Translations under genes and position numbers: made by a program
Source of the DNA: Mycobacterium sp.
GTDB taxonomy: Bacteria > Actinomycetota > Actinomycetes > Mycobacteriales > Mycobacteriaceae
Direction: 5' to 3'
DNA length: 64,000 bases
Assembly: GCA_016197405.1 (NCBI GenBank)
Contig: JACPVR010000016.1
Coordinates: forward strand, 1-64,000
In this document: positions 1-7,438 of the stretch, piece after piece
How positions within the stretch are numbered: position 1 is the stretch's first letter
Layout: every line of letters starts with the position of its first letter
Notes under the pieces: generated by a model
Databases searched by the model: none
What the model was told of the DNA's origin: nothing
Seen by the model: only the letters and a program-made list of their open reading frames with translations

Positions 1-100
1 ACTCAACGGCAGACCCCGCCAAACCCTCAACTGGAAAACACCCGCAGAAGCCCTCACCGAACTACTGTCACAAAACCCACCCGTTGCAACCACCCCTTGA
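1..100 (+). mobile_element. IS30-family transposase, C-terminal remnant (cut by window edge)
   Basis: The frame whose codons begin at base 2 reads open from the window edge to a TGA at 98-100. It gives about 32 residues beginning LNGRPRQTLNWKTPAEAL. The pattern LNxRPRxTLxWxTPxE is the conserved tail of the integrase (DDE) domain of IS30-family transposases. Only this tail is visible, so whether the element is intact upstream cannot be judged. The AT-richer codon use (caa, aaa, aca) differs from the chromosomal genes that follow, in keeping with a mobile origin. I did not identify a terminal inverted repeat with confidence in bases 101-163. Confidence 0.7.
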
Positions 101-163
101 AACCGCCCGGTGTGTCGGGCCGGGGACACGCACGCTCGCGGGAAAAAGGGGGGATGGGGGCGG
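101..163. other. Short spacer between the transposase end and urtE
   Basis: This 63-base gap holds a small hairpin, GTGTC-GGGCCGGG-GACAC, near 111-128. It is followed by ACACGCACGCTCGCG, which resembles one arm of the palindrome between carA and carB at 63448-63507. It could be the outer end of the insertion element, a terminator for the leftward urt operon or a repeat remnant. None of these can be settled from this window. Confidence 0.3.
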
Positions 164-856
164 CTAGATGGCCATGGCGGCGCGGACGTCGGCTTCCGAG
201 GCCGAACCGCCTGTGCCGGAGGAGGTTACCCGGCCGGCTTCCAGGATGTAGTAGGTCTGCGCCGATTCCAGCGCGAACCCGATGTGCTGCTCGACCAGCA
301 GCACCCCCATATCGCCGCGGCGCGTCAGCGCGGTGATCGCCTCTTCGATCTCGGCGACCACCGAGGGCTGGATACCTTCGGTGGGCTCATCGAGGATCAG
401 GCATTTCGGCGACGTGATCAACGCCCGTGCGATGGCGAGCTGCTGGCGCTGGCCACCCGAGAGCAACCCGGCCCGCCGCGTCAGCAGCTCCTTGAGCGCG
501 GGGAACAGGTCGAGCTGCTCATCGATCAACTGCTTGCCGTTTTTGCGGCCGTCGGCGACCACCTGCAGATTCTCCGCGGTCGTCAACTGACCGAAGGACT
601 GCTGACCCTGCGGGACATACGCCAGGCCGCGTTTGACCCGCGCGCTCGGACGCAGTTTGGTGATGTCGTCACCGTCGAAGACGACCTTGCCTGCGCTGCA
701 CCTGAGCAACCCGACGGCGGCGCGCAGCAGCGTCGTCTTGCCGGCGCCGTTGTGCCCCATCACGGCGGCCACCCCGTCCGACGGCACCGTCAGATCGACA
801 CCGTGGATGACTTCGGAGCGGCCGTAGCCGGTGCGGACGTCGATCAGCTCGAGCAT
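164..856 (-). CDS. urtE: Urea ABC transporter ATP-binding subunit UrtE
   Basis: One of the two cytoplasmic ATPases that power the urea importer UrtABCDE. The 230-residue protein is LivF-like. It has Walker A GHNGAGKTT at 34-42, signature LSGGQ at 132-136, and Walker B CLILDEP at 152-158 followed by TEGIQPSV, a stretch typical of UrtE. It is the last gene of a five-gene leftward operon, and its start codon abuts the urtD stop (one-base TGATG overlap), so translation is probably coupled. Other branched-chain amino acid type importers share this fold. The order A-B-C-D-E and the wording of the motifs favour urea (or short amides). Confidence 0.92.
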   Translation of the reverse strand: MLELIDVRTGYGRSEVIHGVDLTVPSDGVAAVMGHNGAGKTTLLRAAVGLLRCSAGKVVFDGDDITKLRPSARVKRGLAYVPQGQQSFGQLTTAENLQVVADGRKNGKQLIDEQLDLFPALKELLTRRAGLLSGGQRQQLAIARALITSPKCLILDEPTEGIQPSVVAEIEEAITALTRRGDMGVLLVEQHIGFALESAQTYYILEAGRVTSSGTGGSASEADVRAAMAI

Positions 857-1677
857 CAGCTCTCCTCGATGAGTTCGTCGGGGATACCGTCCGCCCCGGC
901 CGCGGCGGTGCCCAGGTAGACCTCCTGGACTTTGGGATTGGCCTGCACTTCGGCAACCGAACCTTCGGCGATGACCTTGCCGCGGGCCAGCACCGTCACC
1001 GATGTCGCGAACGCCCGCATGAAGTCCATATCGTGTTCGACGACCACCACGGTCCGTTCACCACCGATGCGGCGCAACAGGTTTCCGGTCTCCTCGCGCT
1101 CCTCGTGACTCATCCCGGCGACCGGTTCGTCCAGCAGCAACACATCGGCGTTCTGCACCAGCAGCATGCCGATCTCCAGCCACTGCTTCTGCCCGTGCGC
1201 CAGCACGCCGGCCGGTTTGTCGGCCAGCGCGCTCAAACCGGTGGTCTCCAGGGCCTCTTCGATGGCGGGCAGTACGCCGGAGCGCCGCCGTAGCAGCGAC
1301 CATGCCGACCGGCCGGCGCCTGCGGCGATGTCGAGATTCTGCAACACCGTCAGCTGCTCGAAAACGCTTGCGGTCTGGAATGTCCGGCCGACACCGAGTC
1401 GGGCGATCTGGTGCACCTTCTTGCCCAGCAGCTCGACACCGGACTTGCTGACCGAGCCGGTACCGGATACCAGTCCGGTGATGGCGTCGATCACGGTGGT
1501 CTTGCCGGCGCCGTTGGGGCCGATCAGGAATCGCAGGTCACCCTGGAACAGCGTGAGGTCGACATCGCTGACCGCTTTGAACCCGTCGAAATCGACTGTC
1601 AGACCGCGCACTTCGAGGTACTGCGTGCCCATCCCCACATTGCCGCCCGGGGTGGGCTCGGCGACGGTCTCGGTCAT
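856..1677 (-). CDS. urtD: Urea ABC transporter ATP-binding subunit UrtD
   Basis: Second ATPase of the urea importer, 273 residues, LivG-like. Walker A GPNGAGKTT lies at about 53-61, Walker B VLLLDEP at about 179-185. The signature reads AHGQKQWLEIG (about 160-170) instead of the usual SGGQ, which is characteristic of UrtD proteins. The reading frame overlaps the end of urtC by four bases (ATGA) and touches urtE, as expected for a tightly coupled operon. It should pair with UrtE to form the nucleotide-binding heterodimer beneath UrtB and UrtC. Confidence 0.92.
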   Translation of the reverse strand: MTETVAEPTPGGNVGMGTQYLEVRGLTVDFDGFKAVSDVDLTLFQGDLRFLIGPNGAGKTTVIDAITGLVSGTGSVSKSGVELLGKKVHQIARLGVGRTFQTASVFEQLTVLQNLDIAAGAGRSAWSLLRRRSGVLPAIEEALETTGLSALADKPAGVLAHGQKQWLEIGMLLVQNADVLLLDEPVAGMSHEEREETGNLLRRIGGERTVVVVEHDMDFMRAFATSVTVLARGKVIAEGSVAEVQANPKVQEVYLGTAAAGADGIPDELIEES

Positions 1678-2786
1678 GACGTGGCTCCGGCCTGCTCGGG
1701 TTCGGGTTCAGGGTCGGGTACCGGCACCGGTTCGGGATCCGGTTTGTCCTTGCGCCGGCGCCGCAGGAACACCCCGAGCCCGGCCAGACCGGCCGGGAAG
1801 AACCCGACGACGACGATGAACAGCAGGCCTTGGGCGTAGGTCCACTCGGACGGGAAGCGTTCGGAGAGCAGGGTTTGCGCCCATGCCACCCCGATGGCGC
1901 CCAGCACCGGGCCGAGCAGCGTGGTGCGCCCGCCGATGGCGACGCCGATCAGGAAGGCGATCGAGGGCAGGATGCCCACCTGTGACGGCGCGATGAAGCC
2001 CACGATCGGTGCGAACAGCGCGCCGGCGATGCTGGCGAACAATGCCGCGACGACGTAGGCGACGACCTTGATATTGGCGGGGTCGTAGCCCAGGAATCGC
2101 ACCCGTTCCTCGCCGTCGCGCACCGCGACCAGCAACTCGCCGTAGCGGCTCTGCATCAGCTGGCGTACGACCGCCACCGAGATCAGCAGCACCGCGGCGG
2201 CGATGAAGTACAGCATCCGTTTGTTGGCGGGGTCCTTGAGCACGAAACCGAAGAACTGCCGGAAGTTGGTGAGCCCGTTGCTGCCACCGACGCTGGTCTG
2301 CCCGATCAACAGGATCGCCAGCGCCGCGGCGAGCGCCTGCGACAGGATCGCGAAATAGGCGCCTTTGACGCGACGTTTGAAGACGCCCAGGCCCAGCAGC
2401 GCCGCGATCACGGTCGGCACCACGACGATGGCGCCGAGGGTGAAAAACGGTGACGCGAACGGTTCCCAGTAGCCGGGCAGCACCCGGACGCCGGCGATCT
2501 GCATGAAGTCGGGCACCGGATCACCACGCAGCTCGGCGTCGGTGATCTTGAGGTGCATGCCCATCATGTAGCCGCCGAGACCGAAGAACACGCCCTGGCC
2601 CAGCACCAGCATTCCGCCACGGCCCCAAGCCAATCCGATCCCGACCGCGACGATCGCGAAGCACAGGAACTTCGCCAGCAGACTGAGCCGGAAGTCGGAC
2701 AGCAGGACCGGCGCGATGCCGAAGAGCACGGCGGCGGCCACGCCGAACCCGGCCCAGGTCTGCCAGCGTCCGAGCAGGCGCGTCAT
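1674..2786 (-). CDS. urtC: Urea ABC transporter permease UrtC
   Basis: Integral membrane permease of the urea importer, 370 residues, LivM-like. Hydrophobic segments run through most of residues 10-340. Conserved patches include AWGRGGMLVLGQGVFFGLGGYMMGMH near the N-terminus and SIAFLIGVAIGGRTTLLGPVLGA near residue 270. The C-terminus carries a short cytoplasmic Pro/Glu/Asp-rich tail made of PVPDPEPEPE-like repeats. Such tails are variable and I assign no function to it. The gene overlaps urtB and urtD by four bases each. With UrtB it forms the transmembrane channel. Confidence 0.92.
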   Translation of the reverse strand: MTRLLGRWQTWAGFGVAAAVLFGIAPVLLSDFRLSLLAKFLCFAIVAVGIGLAWGRGGMLVLGQGVFFGLGGYMMGMHLKITDAELRGDPVPDFMQIAGVRVLPGYWEPFASPFFTLGAIVVVPTVIAALLGLGVFKRRVKGAYFAILSQALAAALAILLIGQTSVGGSNGLTNFRQFFGFVLKDPANKRMLYFIAAAVLLISVAVVRQLMQSRYGELLVAVRDGEERVRFLGYDPANIKVVAYVVAALFASIAGALFAPIVGFIAPSQVGILPSIAFLIGVAIGGRTTLLGPVLGAIGVAWAQTLLSERFPSEWTYAQGLLFIVVVGFFPAGLAGLGVFLRRRRKDKPDPEPVPVPDPEPEPEQAGATS

Positions 2787-3667
2787 ACCAGACTCCTCGT
2801 CCGAACCGTGAACAGTCCCTGCGGGCGCACCTGCAGGAAGAACACGATGATCACGAACAGAATCACCTTGGCCAGCGATGCCGTGGTGTTGTACTCGATG
2901 AACGAGTTCAGGAAGCCGATCCCGAGTGCGGCGATGACGGTGCCCTTGATCTGGCCGAGACCGCCGACGACGACGACCAGGAAGGCGTCGATGAGATAGC
3001 TCTGCCCGGTGGTCGGGCTCGTCGAGCCGATCAGGGTCAGTGCCACACCCGCGACGCCGGCCAGCCCGGAACCGATGAAGAACGTGGTGATATCGGTTTT
3101 ACGGGACGAGATGCCGCTGGTCTCGGCGAGATCGCGGTTCTGCACGACGGCGCGGATCCGCCTGCCCATCGGGCTGGTCTTGAGCGCGGTGGCCAGTGCC
3201 GTCACGCACAGCACCGCGAGCACCAGGATGAAGATGCGGGTCCTGGGAACCACCGCGCCGAAGATCTCGACACCGCCGGCCAGCCACTGCGGTGCGACCA
3301 CGTTGACCGCGGGTGCCCCGAAGATGTCCCGTGCCACCTGCTGCAGGATCAGGCCCACACCGAAGGTCACCAGCAAGGTGTCCAGCGGCCGGTCATACAT
3401 CCGCTGGATCAGTGTGACCTCGAGCAATACGCCGAGCAGTCCACCGACCACGAAACCGATCACCAGGGAAACCAGCAGTGACACACCGGCGTTGGAGATG
3501 ACCTTCTGCACCACGAATGCCGTGTAGCAGCCGGCCATGATGAATTCGCCGTGCGCCATGTTGATGACGCCCATCTGCCCGAAGGTCAGCGACAGGCCCA
3601 GTGCAGCCAGCAACAGGATCGAGCCGAGGCTCAATCCTGTTGCCAGCTGCCCGATCAGGACATCCAC
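2783..3667 (-). CDS. urtB: Urea ABC transporter permease UrtB
   Basis: Second permease of the urea importer, 294 residues, LivH-like. The opening stretch (GLSLGSILLLAALGLSLTFG, then MGVINMAHGEFIMAGCY) is the typical UrtB/LivH N-terminus with the MAHGEF element. The rest is a run of hydrophobic helices. Some bacterial UrtB proteins have a long exported N-terminal extension; this one lacks it. It begins seven bases after urtA and overlaps urtC by four bases. Start at ATG 3667, which immediately precedes the LivH-like sequence. Confidence 0.92.
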   Translation of the reverse strand: MDVLIGQLATGLSLGSILLLAALGLSLTFGQMGVINMAHGEFIMAGCYTAFVVQKVISNAGVSLLVSLVIGFVVGGLLGVLLEVTLIQRMYDRPLDTLLVTFGVGLILQQVARDIFGAPAVNVVAPQWLAGGVEIFGAVVPRTRIFILVLAVLCVTALATALKTSPMGRRIRAVVQNRDLAETSGISSRKTDITTFFIGSGLAGVAGVALTLIGSTSPTTGQSYLIDAFLVVVVGGLGQIKGTVIAALGIGFLNSFIEYNTTASLAKVILFVIIVFFLQVRPQGLFTVRTRSLV

Positions 3668-3674
3668 AGGCGGA

Positions 3675-4940
3675 TCAGCCGGACAGGCCGGCGGCCCACG
3701 GGTAGGACTTCAGGTACGGGTCCGGCTTGATCGGCCCGGGGGATTCCCAGACGGTGTAGATCAGACCGTCGGGGTGGATCTCGCCGATCCGCGCGGTCTT
3801 GGTGATGTGGTGGTTCTCGCCGTCGATGGTCACCAGGCCCTCGGGTGCGTCGAAGGTGACGCCGCCGGCGTTGTCCTGAATGGCCTTGACGTCGAACGAC
3901 TTTGCCTTCTCGACGGTGTTCTTCCACAGGTACACCGAGACGTAGGCGGCTTCCATGGGATCCGAGGTCGGCTTGTTGGCGCCGTACGCCTTCTTGTAGG
4001 CCTCGACGAACTTCTTGTTCACCGGGGTGTCGATGGTCTGGTAGTAGTTCCACGCGGTGAGCTGATCGGTGATGTTCTGCACGCCGATACCGCCGACCTC
4101 TTCCTCGGCGATGGACACCGAGACAACCGGCATCGCCTGCGGCGTCAGGCCGACGTTCTTGTACTCGCGGAAGAACGCCACGTTGGAGTCGCCGTTGAGG
4201 GTGTTGAAGACGGCGTCGGCGTCGGCGGTGCGGACCTTGTTGACGATGGTCGAGAAGTCCGTCGAGCCCAGCGGGGTGTAGTCCTCGCCCTTGATCTCGA
4301 TACCGTTGGCCGCCGCGTAGGCCTTGATGATGCGGTTGGCGGTCTGCGGGAACACATAGTCGCTACCGACCAGGTAGAGCGATTTGACGCCCTTCTCCTT
4401 GAGATAGTCCAGTGCGGGGACGATCTGCTGGTTGGTGGTGGCGCCGGTGTAGAAGATGTTCTTGCTCGACTCCAGGCCCTCGTACTGAACCGGGTAGTAC
4501 AGCAGCGCATTGTTGGATTCGAAGACCGGCAGCATGGCCTTGCGGCTCGAGGAGGTCCAGCCACCGAAGACCGCCGCGACGCAGTCGCTGCTGATCAGTT
4601 TCTCGGCCTTCTCGGCGAACACGGTGGGCTCGGACGCGCCGTCCTCGCCGACGATCTGGATCTGCTTGCCCATCACGCCGCCCGCGCCGTTGATCTCGTC
4701 GACGGCCAGTTTGATGGCGTCGCGCACGGTGACCTCGGAGATGGCCATGGTGCCCGACAGCGAGTTCAGCGAACCCACCTTGACGGTGGAACCCGAAGTG
4801 TCCACACACGATTGCGTGCTGCTCGCCTCGGTATCGCTGGCCTTGCTGCCGCAACCGGCGAGCAGCAGCGACGCAGTAACCGCAATACTCCCCGCCGCCA
4901 GCCATGACCTCTTCAGATGGGGACGCGCAGAACCGGGCAT
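3675..4940 (-). CDS. urtA: Urea ABC transporter substrate-binding lipoprotein UrtA
   Basis: Extracytoplasmic urea-binding protein, 421 residues. The N-terminus has basic residues, a hydrophobic stretch and the lipobox LLLAGC with the lipidated cysteine at residue 30, so the mature protein should be anchored to the outer face of the membrane. The body is a type-I periplasmic binding fold of the UrtA/AmiC family ([17 protein letters not shown] near residue 52, [40 protein letters not shown]). It is the first gene of urtABCDE. No urease genes lie in the window. A GlnR-type box 130-150 bases upstream suggests induction under nitrogen limitation. Confidence 0.95.
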   Translation of the reverse strand: MPGSARPHLKRSWLAAGSIAVTASLLLAGCGSKASDTEASSTQSCVDTSGSTVKVGSLNSLSGTMAISEVTVRDAIKLAVDEINGAGGVMGKQIQIVGEDGASEPTVFAEKAEKLISSDCVAAVFGGWTSSSRKAMLPVFESNNALLYYPVQYEGLESSKNIFYTGATTNQQIVPALDYLKEKGVKSLYLVGSDYVFPQTANRIIKAYAAANGIEIKGEDYTPLGSTDFSTIVNKVRTADADAVFNTLNGDSNVAFFREYKNVGLTPQAMPVVSVSIAEEEVGGIGVQNITDQLTAWNYYQTIDTPVNKKFVEAYKKAYGANKPTSDPMEAAYVSVYLWKNTVEKAKSFDVKAIQDNAGGVTFDAPEGLVTIDGENHHITKTARIGEIHPDGLIYTVWESPGPIKPDPYLKSYPWAAGLSG

Positions 4941-5071
4941 CGACAGCCTTTCGTAAAGGGGGTACAGCCCCGAAACCGGCCTGCTGATGTGGTGATCAGC
5001 GCGGGCGAGATGGGTTCAGGGACCGAACGGCACCACCCCGTGGGTGCCTAGCGGGACGTTAAAACTTGGCT

Positions 5072-5087
5072 GTTACTGGGAAGTTTC
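5072..5087 (-). promoter_or_regulatory. GlnR-type nitrogen-control box upstream of urtA
   Basis: On the minus strand the bases read GAAAC-TTCCCA-GTAAC, which matches the two half sites of actinobacterial GlnR boxes (GTnAC and GAAAC separated by six bases) and the mycobacterial AC-n9-AC description. It lies 132-147 bases before the urtA start, in the gap shared with the divergent gene at 5208. Repressors or activators with similar half sites cannot be excluded. Confidence 0.6.
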
Positions 5088-5193
5088 TGTGTGTCACCAA
5101 CAAATTAACCTGTTGTTTGAACGGTATTGGGATTCCGTCGCCGGCCGCGACGGTGCCGCGCAGCCGGGAACCCGTGCGGGTGTAACGGTTTGG

Positions 5194-5199
5194 TAGCTT
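5194..5199 (+). promoter_or_regulatory. Candidate -10 hexamer TAGCTT for the gene at 5208
   Basis: TAGCTT matches the mycobacterial TANNNT -10 pattern and ends eight bases before ATG 5208. No purine-rich ribosome binding site is present, so a leaderless or near-leaderless transcript is likely. Confidence 0.4.
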
Positions 5200-5207
5200 C
5201 GGCGGAT

Positions 5208-5648
5208 ATGACTGACATGCGAAATGTGACACGGAAGGTCGGAGCAGGGATCGGGGCGGCGGCGCTGGTCGCGTCGATGGCGGTGGCGGCCAGTCAGGCC
5301 ACGGCCGGCGCGGATCCCGCGGCACATCAGGTGACCTACACCGTCACGTCAGCGGGTCCCTACGATTTCCAGGTCTTGTACCTGACGGCCCAGCCCCCGA
5401 ACAAGGCTGCCTACAACGCCGACGCGTATGCGTTCGTCAAGCGCGAGACGATCAATATCGGCCCGGATACGCCGTTCGTCTTCTCGACCACGCTCGACGA
5501 CCCGCAGTGGGCCATCCTGCAGGTGAGCAGCACCGCCAAGGGTGGGCAGGCGCCGCCGAACGCGCATTGCGAGATTTCCGTCGACGGTCAGATCGCCGTC
5601 GTGCAAGACCATCCCTACAGCCCGATGTGCCAGCTGGGACAGTGGTGA
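5208..5648 (+). CDS. Small exported protein, possibly MmpS-like fold
   Basis: 146 residues from ATG 5208. The N-terminus has a typical signal peptide (basic RNVTRK, hydrophobic GAGIGAAALVASMAVAAS, cleavage likely after TAGA). The mature part starts with HQVTYTVTSAGPYDFQVLYLT and ends with CEISVDGQIAVVQDHPYSPMCQ, with two cysteines. A Y-x-V…G…V-x-Y strand followed later by C-x-I-x-VDG resembles the soluble beta-sandwich domain of mycobacterial MmpS proteins. There is no MmpL partner nearby, so this is a resemblance and not an assignment. A longer reading from 5127 lacks a signal peptide at its start and was not used. It converges with the cold-shock gene. Confidence 0.7.
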   Translation: MTDMRNVTRKVGAGIGAAALVASMAVAASQATAGADPAAHQVTYTVTSAGPYDFQVLYLTAQPPNKAAYNADAYAFVKRETINIGPDTPFVFSTTLDDPQWAILQVSSTAKGGQAPPNAHCEISVDGQIAVVQDHPYSPMCQLGQW

Positions 5649-5680
5649 TACGCGCCTGAGCAGCGCAAACCCTTAAAAAG

Positions 5681-5727
5681 ACTTGTGGGCCGGTCAGGGA
5701 ATCGAAATTCCCTGCCGGCCCACAAGT
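5681..5727 (-). terminator. Strong intrinsic terminator after the cold-shock gene
   Basis: Arms 5681-5702 and 5707-5727 pair over 21 base pairs with one bulged base and a CGAA loop. Leftward, the hairpin is followed by CTTTTTAAGG, a U-tract, so it fits a rho-independent terminator of the minus-strand cold-shock gene. It also separates that gene from the convergent exported-protein gene. Classical hairpin plus U-tract terminators are uncommon in mycobacteria. Confidence 0.85.
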
Positions 5728-5737
5728 GTGTGAAGTC

Positions 5738-5941
5738 TTAGACCGCGGTCACCTGGGTGGCTTGCGGGCCCTTGGGGCTCTGTCCGACCTCGAACTGGAC
5801 GCGCTGGTTCTCCTCGAGCGTGCGGAAGCCGCCGCCCTGGATCTCAGAATAGTGAACGAAGACATCCGGAGTGCCGTCGTCGGGAGCGATGAAGCCGAAG
5901 CCCTTTTCGCCGTTGAACCATTTCACAGTTCCCTGTGCCAT
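5738..5941 (-). CDS. cspA: Cold-shock protein (CspA family)
   Basis: A 67-residue single cold-shock domain that binds single-stranded RNA and DNA as an RNA chaperone. The sequence begins [18 protein letters not shown] with RNP1 KGFGFI at 13-18 and RNP2 VFVHY at 27-31. The start was set at ATG 5941 because that is where family homology begins and GAGAGAAG lies a few bases upstream; the longer frame to 5992 adds unrelated residues. The length is typical of the family. The gene stands alone with its own terminator. Confidence 0.95.
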   Translation of the reverse strand: MAQGTVKWFNGEKGFGFIAPDDGTPDVFVHYSEIQGGGFRTLEENQRVQFEVGQSPKGPQATQVTAV

Positions 5942-6060
5942 ATTTTGTGCTTCTCTCAATTTAGACGTGGATGCAGAAAACATCCTGGTCAAAGGCTATC
6001 ATGGCGAACTCCATCCGCCTAAAGAACCTGCTGGCGCGCCGACGGCCAGCGTGGGGATGC

Positions 6061-6089
6061 TTGACAGCGGATCGAACGGATGTTCGACT
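6061..6089 (+). promoter_or_regulatory. Candidate sigma-A type promoter for the radical SAM gene
   Basis: A consensus -35 TTGACA at 6061-6066 is followed after 17 bases by TCGACT (6084-6089), a weak -10. ATG 6096 lies six bases further on, so the transcript would begin at the start codon. Confidence 0.4.
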
Positions 6090-6095
6090 GACGTC

Positions 6096-6944
6096 ATGCG
6101 GTGGGCAGGTCAGGGCGTTGGGGTCGACGACGGGGCACTGCCCGGGCTGGCGCGGATCGGCTTCGTGCGCACCGTCCGTACGCCGCAGTTCGACGGCATC
6201 ACCTTCCACGAGGTGCTGTGCAAATCGGCGCTGAACAAGGTGCCGGAAGGGTCGACGGTTCTGCCGTTCCGATTCACCATCAACGCCTACCGGGGGTGTT
6301 CGCACGCCTGTCGGTACTGCTTCGCCCGGCCCACCCACGAGTACCTGGACCTGGACTCCGGCGCGGATTTCGACTCCCAGATCGTGGTGAAGACCAATAT
6401 CGTCGACGTGTTGCGCCGCGATCTGCCTGCCATCGCCGCGGCGGCGGCCCGGGTGCCGGTCTCGGTGTCGGTATCGCTGGCCGTCGCCGACCCGCAGCTA
6501 CATCATCAGGTGGAACCGGGTGTGCCGAGCCCGCAGGCCCGGCTCGGATTGATCACCGCGATCCGCGATGCCGGCCTGCCGTGCCATGTGATGGTGGCGC
6601 CGGTATTGCCCTACCTCACGGATTCGGTTGCCCACCTTGATGTTCTGCTGGAGCAGATCGCCGCGGCGGGGGCGTGCAGCGCGACGGTCTTCGGCCTGCA
6701 CCTGCGCGGCGCGACCCGGCCGTGGTTCATGTCGTGGCTGGCCCGCGACCACCCGGATCTGGTCGGGCCGTACCGCACGCTCTACCGGCGCGGCGCCTAC
6801 CTACCGCAGGAGTATCGAAACATGCTGCGGGACAGGGCCGCACCGCTGATCAAGCGGTACGGTCTGGGCGGTGGCCAGCGGTTCGCGCCGGTTGCCGCGG
6901 CGGCACCGCAACCCGTCCTGGCCGCGCAGCAGACGTTGTTCTGA
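6096..6944 (+). CDS. Rv2578c-family radical SAM protein
   Basis: A 282-residue radical S-adenosylmethionine enzyme. The iron-sulfur cluster motif is CSHACRYC, with cysteines at residues 68, 72 and 75 (CX3CX2C, the spacing of the classic family). The N-terminal passage PQFDGITFHEVLCKSALNKVP and the RGCSHACRYCFARPTHEYL block are hallmarks of the actinobacterial Rv2578c group, which is related to SplB-like proteins. The substrate is unknown. ATG 6096 was chosen because similarity to the family begins at MRWA; the open frame extends upstream over the cold-shock promoter region without support. It is divergent from the cold-shock gene. Confidence 0.88.
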   Translation: MRWAGQGVGVDDGALPGLARIGFVRTVRTPQFDGITFHEVLCKSALNKVPEGSTVLPFRFTINAYRGCSHACRYCFARPTHEYLDLDSGADFDSQIVVKTNIVDVLRRDLPAIAAAAARVPVSVSVSLAVADPQLHHQVEPGVPSPQARLGLITAIRDAGLPCHVMVAPVLPYLTDSVAHLDVLLEQIAAAGACSATVFGLHLRGATRPWFMSWLARDHPDLVGPYRTLYRRGAYLPQEYRNMLRDRAAPLIKRYGLGGGQRFAPVAAAAPQPVLAAQQTLF

Positions 6945-6953
6945 CCGGTGCGC

Positions 6954-7382
6954 TCAGTCCTGGGCGAACGCCATCATGTCGAGATTCCAGTAGCCGCGCA
7001 TGTTGGTGATCAGGCCGTCGCCGTCGACGCGATAGGTGAAGACACCGCGCACCGCGCTGCGCAACCCGCCCTCGAACCTGCTGCGCAGCACCAGGATGTG
7101 CGCGATCTCGTCGGGCGAGCTGGACGGGAAGGTCTCCTCGCAGGTGATCTGCAGATTGTTATGCGCGATATTGGTGTCGTAGAAGGCGGCGACGGCCTGC
7201 TTACCGCGCACCCCGGTCCCGTCGGGGTTGGTCACCGATTTGCCGATCGGATCCTCGATGACGACGTCCTCGGCCATCAGCGCCAGCCAGGCCTCGCGGT
7301 CATGCGCCTGCACGGCGCGCCACGAAGCCTGCGAGGCCGCCAGCGCGGGGGAGATATCGGCGGAAGTGGTCTGAACTGTCAT
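6954..7382 (-). CDS. SnoaL/NTF2-like protein (ketosteroid-isomerase fold)
   Basis: 142 residues forming one NTF2-like cone. The pattern WRAVQAHDREAWLALMAEDVVIEDPIG and the C-terminal VFTYRVDGDGLITNMRGYWNLDMM is typical of limonene-epoxide hydrolase, steroid isomerase and SnoaL relatives. The exact reaction is unknown. ATG 7382 is preceded by AAGGAG with six bases of spacing; the upstream in-frame start at 7409 would put that site inside the gene. It lies 56 bases after the acyl-CoA dehydrogenase genes on the same strand and probably acts on an intermediate of the same catabolic route. Confidence 0.8.
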   Translation of the reverse strand: MTVQTTSADISPALAASQASWRAVQAHDREAWLALMAEDVVIEDPIGKSVTNPDGTGVRGKQAVAAFYDTNIAHNNLQITCEETFPSSSPDEIAHILVLRSRFEGGLRSAVRGVFTYRVDGDGLITNMRGYWNLDMMAFAQD

Positions 7383-7438
7383 CGCTGCTCCTTCGTCGGC
7401 TGTTGACACCTTAGCGATAGTGTTCAGTGCCCCCGCCG

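Noticed and set aside
5092..5120. A second GlnR box (GTCAC…ATTAAC)
   Set aside because: The spacing between the AC pairs is ten bases and the second half site is poor; only the 5072-5087 site is supported.
5127..5207. Longer start for the exported protein
   Set aside because: The added residues are Arg/Cys-rich and would bury the signal peptide; ATG 5208 has a -10 hexamer nearby.
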